Positions 1 to 11,776 of a DNA stretch of 64,000 bases are shown piece after piece. Position 1 is the first letter of the stretch; the number at the start of each line of letters is the position of its first letter. The stretch covers positions 40,970,501 to 41,034,500 of the forward strand of contig CM053164.1 in NCBI GenBank assembly GCA_028571685.1. Direction: 5' to 3'. The translations under genes were made by a program, and so were the position numbers. Under the pieces are notes generated by a model, which had not been told where the DNA came from, did not search any database, and saw only the letters and a list, made by a program, of their open reading frames with translations. This stretch comes from Heterohyrax brucei (taxonomy: Eukaryota; Chordata; Mammalia; Hyracoidea; Procaviidae).

Positions 1-3000
1 GTAGTCTGTTCTGGAGAATGCTCCATGTGCATTGGAAAAGGTGTACTTATCTCTTTGTGGTTAAGAAGTTCTGTATATGTCAATGAGGTCTAGTTGGTTG
101 ATTGTTGCAATAAGATCTTCTATATCTTTACTGAACTTTCTTTCTGTATGATTTGTTCATTACCTAAAGTGGAGTATTAAAGTATTCTACTGTTCATGTG
201 GAGTGATCTATCTCATTTTTCAATGTTGTCAGAGTTTTTTCAATGTATTTACATGCTCTGGTATTGGGTGCATAAATATTTAATATTGTTATATCCTGCT
301 TATGTGTTGAACTTCTCAGTAATGATTAGTGACCATCCTTGTCCACAGTAGTGGGTTTTACATCAAAATCTATTGTACCTGAGATTAGTATTGCGACTGC
401 TGCTCTTCTTTGTATGTTGTTAGCTTGGTATGCTTTTCATCCTTTGATTTTCTGTTTGTTCATATGTGTGAGTATAAGGTGTATTTCTTGTAAGCAACAT
501 ATAGACGGATTGTGCTTTTTTAATCCGAGCTGTTACTTTCTGCCTTTTTAATGGAGTGTTCAATTCATTTACATTCAGTGTAATTATCGATAGGTATCTG
601 TTTAGTGCTGTCATTTGGTGGCTTTATTTTTATGTTGTTGATGTTTTCTTTGTTCCTTTTAATATTCTGTTCTGGGTTGTTTTTCTTCATGGGTTGACTT
701 TTCATCTTTTTCAGTTGTTGGTTTGGTGTTGGTTGAGACTTCTGTATTGTTTCTTGTTTTGATGTGTAGCATTGTTAGTTTAGTTTGAGGTCACACCTTT
801 GATCTCCCTTAATATTCTAAGTTTAAATGAATCTTTAACTTATGTATAGCTTCTTAATTTCCTCTCTATCTAAAAGGGTTATACCTACTGTGATATATGC
901 CTTTTTATAGTGCAATGATGTCACAGGTTTTATGTTAAGATCACTGATTCCCAACTTTTAATATTTTAGCTGTGATTAAACTGAGTGACTTCCCTAACTG
1001 AGTAGGTCTCTGAATGTTGTATCCTGCATTCCATCCTTAAGTATACATTTGATGTAAATGTAGAGCTTCTTTAAGTATTTCTTGTAATTTTGGCTTGGTT
1101 TTTGCAAAGTCTTTAAGCTTCTGTTTATCTTCAAATGTCTTAATTTCACTGCTATATTTGAGAGAAAACTTTGCAGGATGTCTAATTCTTGGTTGGAAGT
1201 TTTTCTCCTTCAAGGCTTTGTTATGTGTCATCCTACTGTCTTCTCGCCAACATGGTTTCTGCCAAGAAGTCAGATGAAAGCCTACAAGGCTTCCCTTTGT
1301 AGGTTAGATTTGCTTTAAGTCTTGCTGCATTTAAGAGCCAAGAAGTCACATGAAAGTCTACAGGCTTCCCTTTGTATATTAGCTTTGCTTTAAGTCTTGT
1401 TGCCTTTAAGAGCCTCTTTTTATGTTTAATTTTATTAAGCTTGAGTATACTACTTCTTGGTGTCTTTCTTTTGGGGTCTAGTTTTTGTGGTGTTCGACAA
1501 GCATCTTGAACATCTTTGTATCTTCTTTCATGATTTCAGGAAAGTTTTCTGTCAGCAACTCTTTGACAATTCTTTCTGTATCTTCTGCTATTCCCTCACT
1601 GTTCAGGAACTCCAGTTATTTGTAAATTATTCCGCTTGATAGAGTCCATATGCTTTTTTATTTTTCTTGTTTCTTTTCTCTGATTTCTCCTCATAAATGC
1701 TTGTGTGAGTTGCTTTAACATCAAGCTCACTAATTCTGGATTCCATTTCTTCCATCCTCTTCTTTTGGCTTTGCATTGATTGTCTAATTCTGTAATTTTA
1801 TTATTGATCTGCTGGATTTCAGATCTTTAATGTCTAACAGTTCATATAGCCTTACTTAATTTTTCTTTTTGTTCTGCTACATTTTGTTTAATATCTAGAA
1901 GGGCTCTACATGTAATTCTTTTGTATTTACCTCTGATAATTGCAGAAAGACTACTTCATCTAGGAAGCTTTTTGATTCTTTATTTTCTGAGTTTTTCAGA
2001 GCCATGGTACTCTGCTTCTTCAAATGGTTAGATATTGATTGTTGTCATTGCACCATCAAGAACCTGTTCAGTTACTCTGATATTACAACAATGGGAGCTG
2101 TGGCATGGTTCTAAGAAGGGAGTAAGAGCACTTCTAGATTTGGTCACCAGCCACCATTCCATTCTCTAGGTGCAGCTGACTTATGTATAACTTCTGTGGC
2201 AATACAGACTCTGACAAGCCCTGAAATGCTGCTCAGCTTAGTGGCTGGCCCCTAAGCAGCTGGGCCTTCTAGGGTGGTAGATACAGTGTCCCTGGGCCCT
2301 CAGGGGTGGCAGGCCCTCACTCTTGGCTGCTAAAGTTGGCGAGCTATTTATGCTAACTTTCCATCATCACACCATTTGAGACTATGGTGTAGCTCAGGGA
2401 AGGGAGGAGAGGATGCCACCTCACAAGGTTGTCAGGGACTGCTGCATTCTCTAGATGTGTTTGTTTTACAAACTGCTTTTGTGCTGTGAGGGGTGCTGTC
2501 CAGAAGCTGCCAAAAGCAGCCAGGCCCTCAGAGATGGCAGGGACTTCCTTCTGTGAAGGGTGGTGGAAATGGCACCACCACACTCAGGCTTCAGTCACTG
2601 CTGCAGTTCTGTAGCTGCTTTTATCATAAAAGTTGCTTTTCTGCTGAGAGAGGCAATGACTAGCAGCAGCTGGGCCTTCTAGGGTAGTAGATACTGCCTC
2701 CTGGGTGACAGAGACAGTATCTCATATGCCATCCCCAAATGACATGATGTGGCTCACAGAAGGTAGGAGTTAGGATACTGCCATACTCGGCCATCAGCCC
2801 CCACTATGTTCTCTAGGTAAAATTGTCTTAAAAACAGCTCTTCTACTGGAAGAAGCAATATCCACACAGGTACTGTTGCTCAGCATGGGAATTAGCCCCA
2901 GGTAAGACCTCAGGCATGGCTAACTCCACCTCTCAGCTGCCCAAGATTGCATCCCACCTGAGCCATCTTTCTTGCACTGAGTCAGCAGTATCTATGGTGT

Positions 3001-3340
3001 AGCTCAGAGAAGAGTGGGAAGGGGCACTGGTGCCCTTGGTCACTAGCTGCAGCTGGGTTCTCTGGATGTGGCGATGCCAAGCACAGTTTTTCTGCTTAGG
3101 GATACGCTGTTTACTTAAGCACTGTAGTTCAGCATAGTAGCTGGCTCATGCCAGGCTCACAGGCTCAGCAGTCCCGGTCCCAGCCCCAGTTAACAAAGAT
3201 GGCATCAGTACCTCTCAAATGATGTGCCAGCATAAGCAGTTTCAGTGCAATGCTGCCTTGTCTCTGACAGAAACAGTTGCCCTCTTCCTGTCACCTGATG
3301 CAACCTCACAACACTACACCAGATCTTGAGTCTCTCCCAG
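1..3340 (-). mobile_element. LINE-1, 5' portion (5'UTR, ORF1, start of ORF2), minus strand
   Basis: Read on the minus strand, the element runs from right to left. Bases 2000-3340 are a GC-richer 5'UTR with two copies of a CTGGGCCTTCTAGGGT-type motif (as seen on the plus strand near 2260 and 2675). Bases 1030-2000 carry remains of ORF1: the C-terminal domain is recognisable near 1037-1231 (FQPRIRHPAKFSLKY, then IKTFEDKQKLKDF). Bases 420-614 carry the start of ORF2 (YLSIITLNVNELNTPLKRQK), the N-terminus of the endonuclease domain, which continues to base 1. Frames are broken by stops, so it is a dead copy. The element is cut by the window edge. It lies in OTOF intron 1. Confidence 0.85.
1261..1414. 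repeat. 76-bp tandem duplication inside L1 ORF1
   Basis: Two adjacent copies begin with GCCAAGAAGTCA at 1261 and 1337 and end with TTTAAGAGCC or a close variant. They differ at about ten positions. They lie in the coiled-coil part of L1 ORF1, upstream of its RNA-binding domain. The period is not a multiple of three, so the frame shifts unless offset elsewhere. Confidence 0.8.
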
Positions 3341-3432
3341 AATGTCCACACTGCTCTGTTCAATTATTTTTCTAGGCCTTAGTTTTCAGAGGGAATTGAA
3401 GGGACATGTGTCTATGGCCCTACCTCCTATTT

Positions 3433-3632
3433 GTTTTCTTGATGTTGAGGTGCAACCTATACTGAAAACTGAGGTCTTTGGTTTTCATCAGTATGTGCTT
3501 CAAATCCACTTTACTTCCAGCAAGCAAGGCTGTGTCACTGCATAATGCAGGTTGTTAATGAGTCTTCCTCCACTCCTGATACCTGCTTCTTCATCTAGTC
3601 CAGCTTCTCAGATGATTTGCTGGAACTGGTGG
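3433..3632 (-). mobile_element. RTE-type LINE fragment, minus strand
   Basis: The segment TTTTCTTGATGTTGAGGTGC through GGTTGTTAATGAGTCTTCCT is closely related to 20533-20715 of this window, which belongs to a longer RTE element in the same orientation. It covers part of the reverse transcriptase region. Edges are approximate. Confidence 0.75.
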
Positions 3633-4070
3633 CAGGACTTATGAATTGTAGGATCTGCATGCAATTTCTTTCTTCCCTGGTTCGATTTCCCAGCCCTAAT
3701 TGTAGCTTTCTGGTGCCCCCATTGGAAGAACACGTAACGGTTCAGAACAGGTGACCTCTGTCTCATTTGTGCATGTCTCTGAATTTGGTCTAAACTGGCT
3801 TTAGGGACGATTTAGGGGTAATTTAAGCAACTCATCCCTAGACGTGTGTGATTAAATAAGTTGCTTATTAATTTGGAATGTCCCAAGGTGTGGTTAGTCT
3901 GGCCCTTCACGTCCCTATCTCACTATTAGTTGGAATCAATCCAACAGAAATAGATTTGTATTATGAGACAATTAGAAACATTATCACTATTTGGTGATAT
4001 TGAGTAATTATTGCTAAATATTTGGAGGTGATATAGCACTTAGGTTTTTTTTTTTTTCTTTTAAATAGTC
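3633..4070. other. OTOF intron 1, no feature recognised
   Basis: AT-rich sequence with no conserved reading frame or repeat that I recognise. It ends in an oligo-T tract and the left target-site copy of the LTR that follows. Confidence 0.5.
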
Positions 4071-4567
4071 TGTCATGGATTGAATTGTGTTCCCCTAAAA
4101 TATGTGTAGCAATTTGCCTAGGTCTTGATTCTTGGTATTGTATGATATTCCTGTATGTTGTAAATCCTGCCTCTATGATGTTAAGGAGAGGGGATGGGCA
4201 GCAGTTGTGTTGGTGGGGCAGGACTCAGTGTGTGAGACTGTACTGTGCTTTGAGGCAATCTCTTGAGACATAAAGGAAGGGGAAGCAAGAAGAGAACTGG
4301 GACCTCATACCACCAAGAAGGAGTGCCAGGAGCAGAGTGAGTCCTTTGGAAGGGACCTGGAGTCCCTGCACTTGGGAAGCTCCAAGGGGAGCTTCCAGCG
4401 GAAGATTAAAGTCAGGACCTTCTTCCAGAGCCAATAAAGAAGCCTTCCCCTGGAGCTGATGCCCAGTTTGGGCTTGTAGCCTGCTGGAGTATGACAGAAT
4501 ACGATTTCTCTTTTTAAAGCCATCCACTTGTGTTTCTGTTATATAGCAGCACCAGATGACTAAGACA
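4071..4567 (-). mobile_element. Solo LTR, ERVL-MaLR-like, minus strand
   Basis: The element starts TGTCATGGATTGAATTGTG and ends ATGACTAAGACA, so it has TG...CA ends. Its reverse complement matches the LTRs that start at 11777, 12773, 18540 and 58131 (TGTCTTAGTCATCTGGTGCT). The flanks are TAGTC on the left and GAGTC on the right, a 5-bp target-site duplication with one change, as expected for ERVL-type integration. No internal retroviral sequence adjoins it. The family name is an inference from the layout. Confidence 0.7.
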
Positions 4568-4574
4568 GAGTCCT

Positions 4575-4765
4575 TACTGTTTACAGCTATGTACTGTATA
4601 TTTATGAATGAGATGATATGATGCTTAGGATTTGCTTCAAAGTAATCTGGGGTGAAGTAGATGAATACAGATGGAACAACATTGGCCATGGCGCAATGGT
4701 TGTTGAAGCTTACTCCTTACTAATATATGTTTGAGGCTTTCAATTATAAAAAGTAAAAACGAACA
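4575..4765 (+). mobile_element. Old L1 3'-end fragment, plus strand
   Basis: The phrases ATGATGCTTAGGATTTGCTT, AACATTGGCCATGG and ATATATGTTTGAGGC followed by an A-rich end resemble the 3'UTR of old mammalian L1 families. Assignment is from memory of the consensus. Confidence 0.45.
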
Positions 4766-5615
4766 TACAAACAACAAAGACCCTGGCCTGGGGTGACCAG
4801 GGATGCAGATTTTACGTTATCAGTAAAAGTGTAAAGACAACCAAGGCTTCACAGTTCAGCGAAGTCTGTTTTTGAGCACATTTCCAGCATCATTTTTGCT
4901 GATGGCTTTTGTAGCAGAAGACAATTTCACAGTCCTTTCCACATCATAAAAGCACACTCCTTTTATCAAACAGAAAGCCTGGGGAATTCTCTGCATGCTT
5001 TCAGCTGTGTCTGCCTTGGCCTGCTCTGGGTGGGAACAGGGTGGGCTTTAAGTAAGAAAGTTTTCTACCTGGCTATGTGTGGGGTTGTACCTTGTGTATG
5101 CTGGGGAGAGGGATGGGTGAAAGGGTGCACTCGTGGGTAGACAGCTTTCCACGGACTGCAGAGGCTGTGCCGGGGGTCCTCTCTATCAGTTGCCTTCACT
5201 GGGACAGTGTCCCCTACCCCCGAGAAGAGGAGGTACTGAGCTAGTCTAGAATGTAGAGACAGGCCCAGCCACCCAGGGAGCATCAGGGTTGGGGCACTAG
5301 GATATTCTGCCTCCTTAGCCAGGGATGGACAAGAAGCTTCTAGACAGGTATCATCAAAAAGGAGAGCTCCTCTCTTTTGTCTGGGAAGACAAATCTAATT
5401 CTGAGTCTGAGGTGTCCCCAGCAGCCACCAGTAGGAGAAGTCTCGTCTCTGGCACCCAATATGAGCCTCTCCCCAATCCAGCACACAGCCACCCTTCTGG
5501 TCCCATGCTCCTTTCCTAGCTCAGCTCCCTCCACTCACTTCCCACACCCTCTGCTCTAGCTAAACCTAGTGGTTCCCCAGTCACCCTACACAACCGGGGT
5601 TTCTTTTGTCTAGCC
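4766..5615. other. OTOF intron 1, apparently unique sequence
   Basis: No coding exon or clear repeat is visible. I looked on the minus strand for the second OTOF coding exon and did not find it here. Confidence 0.5.
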
Positions 5616-5621
5616 TCTGGC

Positions 5622-5862
5622 CCAAGGGGCCTTGCTGGTGTAGTAGTTACAGCACTCAAATTGCTTGGCTACTAACTGAAAGGTCTGCAGTTCAAACCCA
5701 CTAGCCAGTTTATGGGAGAAAGATAAGGCAATCTGTTTCCATAAAGATTACAGCATTGGAAATCTTACAGGGCATTCTACTCTGTCCGATAGGGTCGCTC
5801 TGAGTCGGAATTGATTGCTTGAGGCAACAGAGTTTTTGTTTGTTTGTTTGTTTGTTTTTAAG
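5622..5862 (+). mobile_element. AfroSINE, plus strand
   Basis: A nearly full-length copy: tRNA-like head (CCTTGCTGGTGTAGTAGTTA, then box-B-like GGTCTGCAGTTCAAACCCA), a middle with CTCTGTCCGATAGGGTCGCT, and the RTE-derived tail GAGTCGGAATTGATTG. It ends in a (GTTT)n tract. AfroSINEs are non-coding and are moved by RTE or L1 machinery. This family is a marker of Afrotheria. Confidence 0.9.
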
Positions 5863-6034
5863 CTTCTGATCAGCTCAATCCCTCAAGCAGAGTGGCTTCC
5901 ACTTCCCCTACCCTGCCTTCCTCACCCCTCCTTCTGCATCTCCAAGCCAGGCAGCTTTTTCAAGACTCAGTTTAAATGCTGCCACTTCCTCCTCCTCTTC
6001 TCCTGTAATGAATCTTTCCCTGATCCCTGGGTGT

Positions 6035-6205
6035 ACAAACAGTGAAGGAATAACTGACAGGTTGAGAGTTCAAGTTCACCCAGAGACACCTAAGAAGTGA
6101 CAACCCACTTCCAAAAACTCCATCTTTGAAAGCCCTGTGAACATAGATCCACTCTACACATAAGGCACCATGCATTAGAACCAACTCAGCAGGGCAGTAG
6201 TTCCC
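6035..6205 (+). mobile_element. Diverged AfroSINE, plus strand
   Basis: Box-B-like GTTGAGAGTTCAAGTTCACC and the middle CATCTTTGAAAGCCCTGTG are recognisable. The tail ATTAGAACCAACTCAGCAGG is a worn RTE tail. Confidence 0.65.
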
Positions 6206-6209
6206 TGAT

Positions 6210-8260
6210 CTCTGTGGTGCCTAGGAGGCTGCCATCCTCTGAGCACTGTGGCTGTCCTCTACCCCACCCCGAGGGCCTCTTCTGTCCTACATTGCATCTC
6301 AACCACGCCTGCTCATGCGCCTTCTCCCCTGTCAGATTGTGAAGCCCTGGTTTATCTTTTAAGTTCCCACACTGTCCTGTGAGCATCTCTGCAGCACTGC
6401 TGAGGAAGAGCTCATTCAGTGAAGGTCATGTCCATCTGCAGCCTCTTGCTTTCAAAGCGTTGGCTGCTGAGGCCAGCCTCCCTCTGGGGTCCTAGAGAGC
6501 CTCTGGCATGAGGCTGGTCATAGGAGAGAGTGTCCTAGGTCCTGGGCTCTGGGTTCCTGAGGCCTCTTCTAGTCCCTGGATCGCCCTTGGATAGAAAGCT
6601 GAGGAGTAGCAGTTCACAGTCAGGGAAACTGAACCAAAGAGTGGCAGTGTCCAGTAGGATGAGCATCTAAACCCATTCAACAGGCCATTTCTCACTCATT
6701 CTGATGGGCAGGTCTAGTGCACAGCCTAGGGCTTCATAAGGATAGCTAAGATCTGATCCAGACCTGCCCTGAAGGTTTCAGAAGTTTGTGTAGCATGCAG
6801 AACTGTGGCCAATTTCCAAAACACAAAGTGCCACAGCATACGTATAAGAGAAACACACACAAAATACTGGAAGACAGGGGGGAAGGCTTCACAGAGGAGG
6901 CGACATGTGAGCTAGGCCTTGAAGGGTAAGTAGGATTAAGGGGAGTTCTTCAGGTGGAGGGTCAGGGTCATTCCAGACAGAAGAAAAGCAATGTCTCAAG
7001 GCTTGGAGGCATAAAGGGACTGGCATGGCACATTTGGGGAATGGCAGAAGGTTCCACAGAGTGGGAACACAGTAGGGGTAGCAGTTGAGGGGAGGGGAGG
7101 GAGAGAAGCAAGGAGGAAAAGTCAGATGGGTCAAATGGGAAGCCTTGGAAAAGCAAATCTTTGTGCCAATTACCAGGTGAGTTACTCCAGGTGAACTACC
7201 TGGATGGATATCCCTTTCAGACACTGAGCATCTCACACACGAAATCCCCCAAACCAGTGCTTTGGCAAGAAGGCTTGGTCTCCCGTGAAGCACCCGCAGC
7301 CAGCCTGGGAAGAGCAGTTGTGCTTGGGGTTTAGTGGGGATTAAACCATGAACAGCAGGTTGAACTACAGGAACTCAGAGGCTTTTCCTACCTTGTGTTT
7401 CAAGGCTTTACAATTGATGCTAGAAATTACCACAGGAACTGGAAAAAGACAACCCCAGGCTAATACTACTTCCCTTTGGGTAGTGACCTGTAGATGGCTT
7501 CTTCCCAGGCAGCCCAGTCTTGACTCTTGTTGCAAGACTCTAAGATAGAATGGAACTGTCCCCATCTTATTAATGGGAAACCAAGGTCGCAAGGCCCTGT
7601 GGCCTGTCTACATGACTGGGAATGGAGTCCATGCTTTCCAGAGACTCCTTGAGGCTTCTTCACTTCCTGCTTGACCCAGTGAGGCTGTAATTCCCAGAGG
7701 TCAGGGCGGGATCTTCTTCACCTCCATGGTCCAGCCATAGCCTGGAGCTGAATGGGAAAAATACCCTGTCCACAAACATCAGCAAGTCTGGTGAGTGAAG
7801 GAACACCGGCAGGACCAGACTAAGAGTCGCTGTTGGTGCAGTGGGAGCTGAGAGCTACAGGCAGAGCTGGGCAGTGAGCAGTGAGCCTGAGAATGAGGTG
7901 GCCAGCTCACTTATGGCAGTGGAAAGAAGGGTAGCCAGCATAAGACTGGTCTTGCCAGGCCCACATGGTGGTAGACGTCTCGGGGGCAGTCAGCTCCAGG
8001 TCAGTGTTCTGCAAAACATCTTCGCTGGGGTCCCTGCAGAGGAGAGGCCAGGCCAGACGTGCCTGCTCCTGACAGAGGCCCTGGGATATGCTCTCCTCTG
8101 TTCTTCACACTTTACACAGTACCCTCCCTCATCCCTGATGGACTGAGAAGAAGTGGGCTAGGAAGAAGTGTCAGAAGCCAACAGTTGTTCCCAAGGAGAA
8201 CTGGAATGTCTGCCTCGCAAGCATATTAGCCACTTGACAGTTCATCTCTCAGATTCTCCC
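6210..8260. other. OTOF intron 1, no gene
   Basis: Short open frames occur on both strands but none shows a conserved domain or exon signals. Bases 6880-7170 look like an old dispersed repeat (ACATGTGAGCTAGGCCTTGA, similar in style to 35130-35230), family not assigned. Confidence 0.5.
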
Positions 8261-8264
8261 ATAT

Positions 8265-8400
8265 TTATTGCTCTCTGCAGCAACTGATGAATTAGGTGCT
8301 ATTATCATGTCCATTTTACAGGTAAGGAAACTGAAGGTTGGAGAGACCAAGTAAGTGTCAGAACCCAGATTCAGCTCAAGGCGTCTGACACCGTATTGGG
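8265..8400 (-). mobile_element. MIR, minus strand
   Basis: CCATTTTACAGGTAAGGAAACTGAAG followed by AACCCAGATTCAGC is the reverse of the MIR core (CAGTTTCC...ATCTGTAAAATGG). It is an ancient mammalian SINE. Confidence 0.8.
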
Positions 8401-8439
8401 AGCTTTCTCTACCACAGCCCAGTAGGGCTGTTTCATAAG

Positions 8440-9820
8440 TATCATGGAGGGTACAGAACAGAAAATCAAGCCATATCTCAACCAGCTGATATGGTCTCCT
8501 TGGGGCCACTACCAATGGGCACAACTTGCAAGGCACTACTTAGCTCACGGAATTTGTGAACTCGGGGCCAGCATCTCCTTCTGGGTGCTTGTCCATTTTT
8601 CTTTTCTTCCTGTAGCTTGTCTGTTTCAACACCAATAGAGATGCTGATTGTTGTTAGTTTTGGGGGTACTTACTGTTGTCCCCTACTGCATGCAGCAGGT
8701 AAATAGTTTAAGCATCTCTGGTTGTTATCCAGAACGCTTTCTAGAGACCTGCTTGCCATCTGCCTCTTCCTGCCCTCCAGCCTCCTCCCCGGGATCAACC
8801 TATCTGTGGTCACCTCCTGCAAATGTTGAGCTTGGAGGTGGGTTTCTCCACTTAGTCTGGTGGGCATGCTTTGCAAACAGGCTGCTCGCTGTGTGGCCAG
8901 CTGAGGCTGCAGTGCCATGGTGACTGCCCAGTCAAGGGAACAGGTGGGTATCGTGAGGCTGCTGCTCACCCTCAGCAGCTGCAGGTTGAATAGTCAGGAC
9001 TGGGAGTGAAATCCTGAGAGCTAGGGCCCCGTGATTCATTTCCTTCACCAGTGTCATGAAAATCTCTTTATGACCATGCCTTGATTGCTCTGTCTGCAAA
9101 ATGGGACTGAACTTGTGCAGCCCAGGACAGTCCTATCACAGCTGCAACAACATGGAGGCCTATACATAGCTCAGTGGCCCACAGCTGTGGCGTCTGTTGA
9201 GCACAGGGACATGTTTCACAGGTGAATGAACATAGTTTCTTTTTCTAAAGCCAGAGTGAGCCAGCAGATGGCATGCGGGGTCTCAGGTACTGCTAAAGAA
9301 AGCTGTCATTGGGCTGGTGTGGGAAGCAACAGGCTTCCTGTCTACCAGTTACTCTCCCCTCCTGCCTGACCTGCTTCTGCCAGCAGGGACACTGCATGTC
9401 CACCCTGCCTGTCCCTAAAAACAAGGGACAACTGATGGCCTCTTACCCAGAGATAGCCTGAGCTGGCCCGACTGAGGGGGTGATGTGAGTGGTGTGACGG
9501 TTTCAGGAAAGGCTGACAGGTACAATGCTGAGTCCCAGCCTTAGGGTCTCACCCTTGCCGCCTGACAGAGGTGCAGTGGTGGGGTCTTGCCTGAGTTCTG
9601 GATGCACACTTGGCCCTTTAATATGGTGGGACGTTCTCAGCTGCTGCGCCATCACACACCCCCAACCGTCAACCCCCTAGGCCATGTCTAGTGGGGGGTG
9701 CTCTGGCCTTTGGTCAAAGGCAGCCTGCTGCAGAGATTGGGCTGTGGACAGGTAGAGGTGGGTAGGTTAACAAGGTCAGAGGTAAAGCTGGCCAGTCTCT
9801 CCCTACCTAAAGCCCTCCTG
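8440..9820. other. OTOF intron 1, no feature recognised
   Basis: GC-moderate sequence. Both strands carry 90-100-codon open frames around 8650-8970 that look like chance: they have no domain, no splice signals and antisense overlap of similar length. Confidence 0.45.
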
Positions 9821-9824
9821 GGGT

Positions 9825-10275
9825 TCCCACCATCCTCAGGGTGAGGTCCAGCCTTGCCTCCTCAGCTCTGCCTGTCTCTTCGACCACAGCTCCTTCTCTC
9901 TCTGGGCTCCAGCCTCACCAGCCTCTGTCACTTTCCGCACACCAGCTCATCTTCCAGCTTTGCTGTATGCTGTTCCCTTTGCTACTCTTTCTTCCCCTCC
10001 CACCTTGCTCTCTTCTGCTGGGCCCTCAGCTGAGGTGCCGCCTCCTCCTGGAAGCCTTCCCTGACCGTCCCACCACCCTCTTAGAGTAGCATACAGCTGC
10101 ATTTGTCCATTCTCCCTGTATCCCACACTCTGTCATCTTGTCCACTCACTGGTCCTTCCTAGATGGCAGGCTTCTTGAGAGCAGGGCCTGGGTCACATTC
10201 AGCTTTGTATTCCCAACCCCCAGCCTCAGCACATAGGAGGTCATGGTAGATGGTGGCTGAACGCATCAGTGGGAA
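9825..10275 (+). mobile_element. LINE-2 3' end, plus strand
   Basis: The run includes GGAAGCCTTCCCTGACC, then GGCAGGCTTCTTGAGAGCAG and GGTCACATTCAGCTTTGTAT, the usual closing part of L2. This ancient element overlaps an 82-codon open frame that needs no other explanation. Confidence 0.7.
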
Positions 10276-10279
10276 CAAG

Positions 10280-10845
10280 CAAAAGAGAAAACTAACAGGG
10301 TAGAGGCCAATGGGGCTTACAAGCCCCCTTCATTGGGGTGAGGAATAGATCTGAGAGCAGCCAAGCCAGCTTTACCCCTGTGATGCCTGGGCCCAGAGAG
10401 CTCCCAGCTGGCCTAGTATCTACCAGCCACCCTGGATCTGCCAGGCACGAGAACCGACCCCTACCCCATGCCCAAAGGAAGCCAGTCTCTAGGAGGGGGA
10501 AGGGAGAAAGAGCAGGCACAATCCTGGTCTCCCTGAGCCCAGGGCTTGGGGTCCCTGCCTCTGCCTTCTCAGAACCACCTGCAGCCAGAGAACCCCCATC
10601 CCTCCAGAGCACTGGGGGTTGGTGAGTGTATGGAGAGACAACACAAGTAACAAACCACAGGGGACTCTTCAGATTCAGGAAACCAGAATGCCCAGCCAGG
10701 TCAGGGATGGCTGGCCACCTATGGGAAGTCCAGGGATCCAGACCCTCTGAGAACTTCTCCCACACACGCCCACACTCCCAGCCCTGCTCTGTTCCCTTCA
10801 TCCTCCACAGCGGGGGCTGTCCTCCTAACACAAGGGCTTCCCTAC
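10280..10845. other. First part of OTOF intron 1
   Basis: Sequence just inside the OTOF exon 1 donor. It is GC-rich and has open frames on both strands. The long minus-strand frame is simply a read-through of the first OTOF exon into the intron. Confidence 0.6.
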
Positions 10846-10924
10846 CTCGGAAAGTCACTTTGGCGATCCGGTCACCCTTGCCCCGCAGCTCTGTGACGGT
10901 CTTGAGGTGGACGAGCAGGGCCAT
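10846..10924 (-). CDS. OTOF: Otoferlin, first coding exon
   Basis: On the minus strand this exon opens with ATG at 10924-10922 in a strong context (A at -3, G at +4). It reads [17 protein letters not shown], then DRIAKVTFR and one extra base before the donor GTAGGG at 10845. The 26 codons plus one base give the same exon end (c.79) that I recall for human OTOF. Residues differ from the remembered human N-terminus only conservatively (I/V, S/T, R/K). Otoferlin is a tail-anchored ferlin with several C2 domains, a calcium sensor for vesicle release at the inner hair cell ribbon synapse; its loss causes deafness in people. This exon supplies the first beta strands of the C2A domain. The remaining exons lie left of the window. 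The nearest upstream in-frame codon that the open frame could use is GTG, with a stop just before it, which supports the ATG chosen. Confidence 0.93.
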
Positions 10925-11110
10925 GCTGGTGTGGAGAGCCCGGGCATACCAGGAGGGAGCAGCCAGCGAAGGAGCGAAGGAGCGAGCCGGAGGAGCCAGC
11001 AGCTCACACGCCTCCTCTCTCGCCTCCTCCCACACCCCCTCTGGTGCTGCCCACAGAGACCCAGGCAGCTGAGCCCAGCCGCTCCTTCCAGCCACTCACA
11101 CAGACTCACA
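10925..11110 (-). promoter_or_regulatory. OTOF: Presumed OTOF 5'UTR and core promoter region
   Basis: The stretch upstream of the OTOF start is GC-rich, with purine-rich runs GGAGGAGGCG and repeated CTCCTTCGCTCCTTCGCT on the minus strand. No clear TATA box is seen. Placement is inferred from position only. Confidence 0.4.
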
Positions 11111-11776
11111 GCCCTGCAGCCCCCGCCTCTCCAAGTTGCCTGCCCAGTGTGTGTGTGCATGTGCGTATGCTCTGTGCACCCAGCATGCAGACACAGAGTC
11201 GGAATTCATTATTCAGGAGCCACGGTCTCCTAGATAAAGCACTGCCCTGCTTCAGGTGTCTTCTCTCTCTCCCGAGCAGAGCCCCCTGCCCGTCTCTCTG
11301 CAGTGCTCTGCCTCCCAGCTGCTAAGCAATCTCTTCTGCCCCAGGAGTGGGCAGATGCGAGTGAGCACAAGTGTGGGTGGGACAGTCCTTCCCACCAGGG
11401 GAGAAGGAACTTTGTGCTCTGCGGGCACAGAGAGCTGGACAGTTACATTGGTGTTTCTTGGGTGATCCATGCCTCCCACATGATTCAGTTGGCCACTCCT
11501 GGCTGCTGGTTCCCATGAAGTTTGGGGAACCTGGGTGGGCTAGGCCTGGCTGCTCTGGCTGGGTCCTATGTAGAAATCCCATCCTTGTGCTCCCCACCCA
11601 GAAAATTAGGATCTACCAGGCAAAGACAAGGGTTTGCCTAGTGGCTGGCCCCTCAGAAATGGAAGCCCAAGACTTCAAGGTCTTAAAAAGAGGGTAGTGT
11701 ACTTGCCACCCACCCCCCATGAAAGTAGGGTCCTGACTGTCTACCCTGGATTACTGGGTCTGAATCTCAGGGTGTG
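11110..11776. other. Intergenic, no gene recognised
   Basis: Between OTOF and CIMIP2C. Many overlapping open frames on both strands reflect GC content and lack of stops, not coding. Bases 11148-11172 are a short GTGTGTGT-type tract. Confidence 0.5.

Noticed and set aside
1-10845. Second OTOF coding exon
   Set aside because: Not found on the minus strand. The first intron of OTOF is long in human as well, so it likely lies left of the window.
10292-11095. 267-codon minus-strand open frame
   Set aside because: It contains the true OTOF first exon but begins at GTG (no ATG before the real start) and runs past the exon donor into intron.
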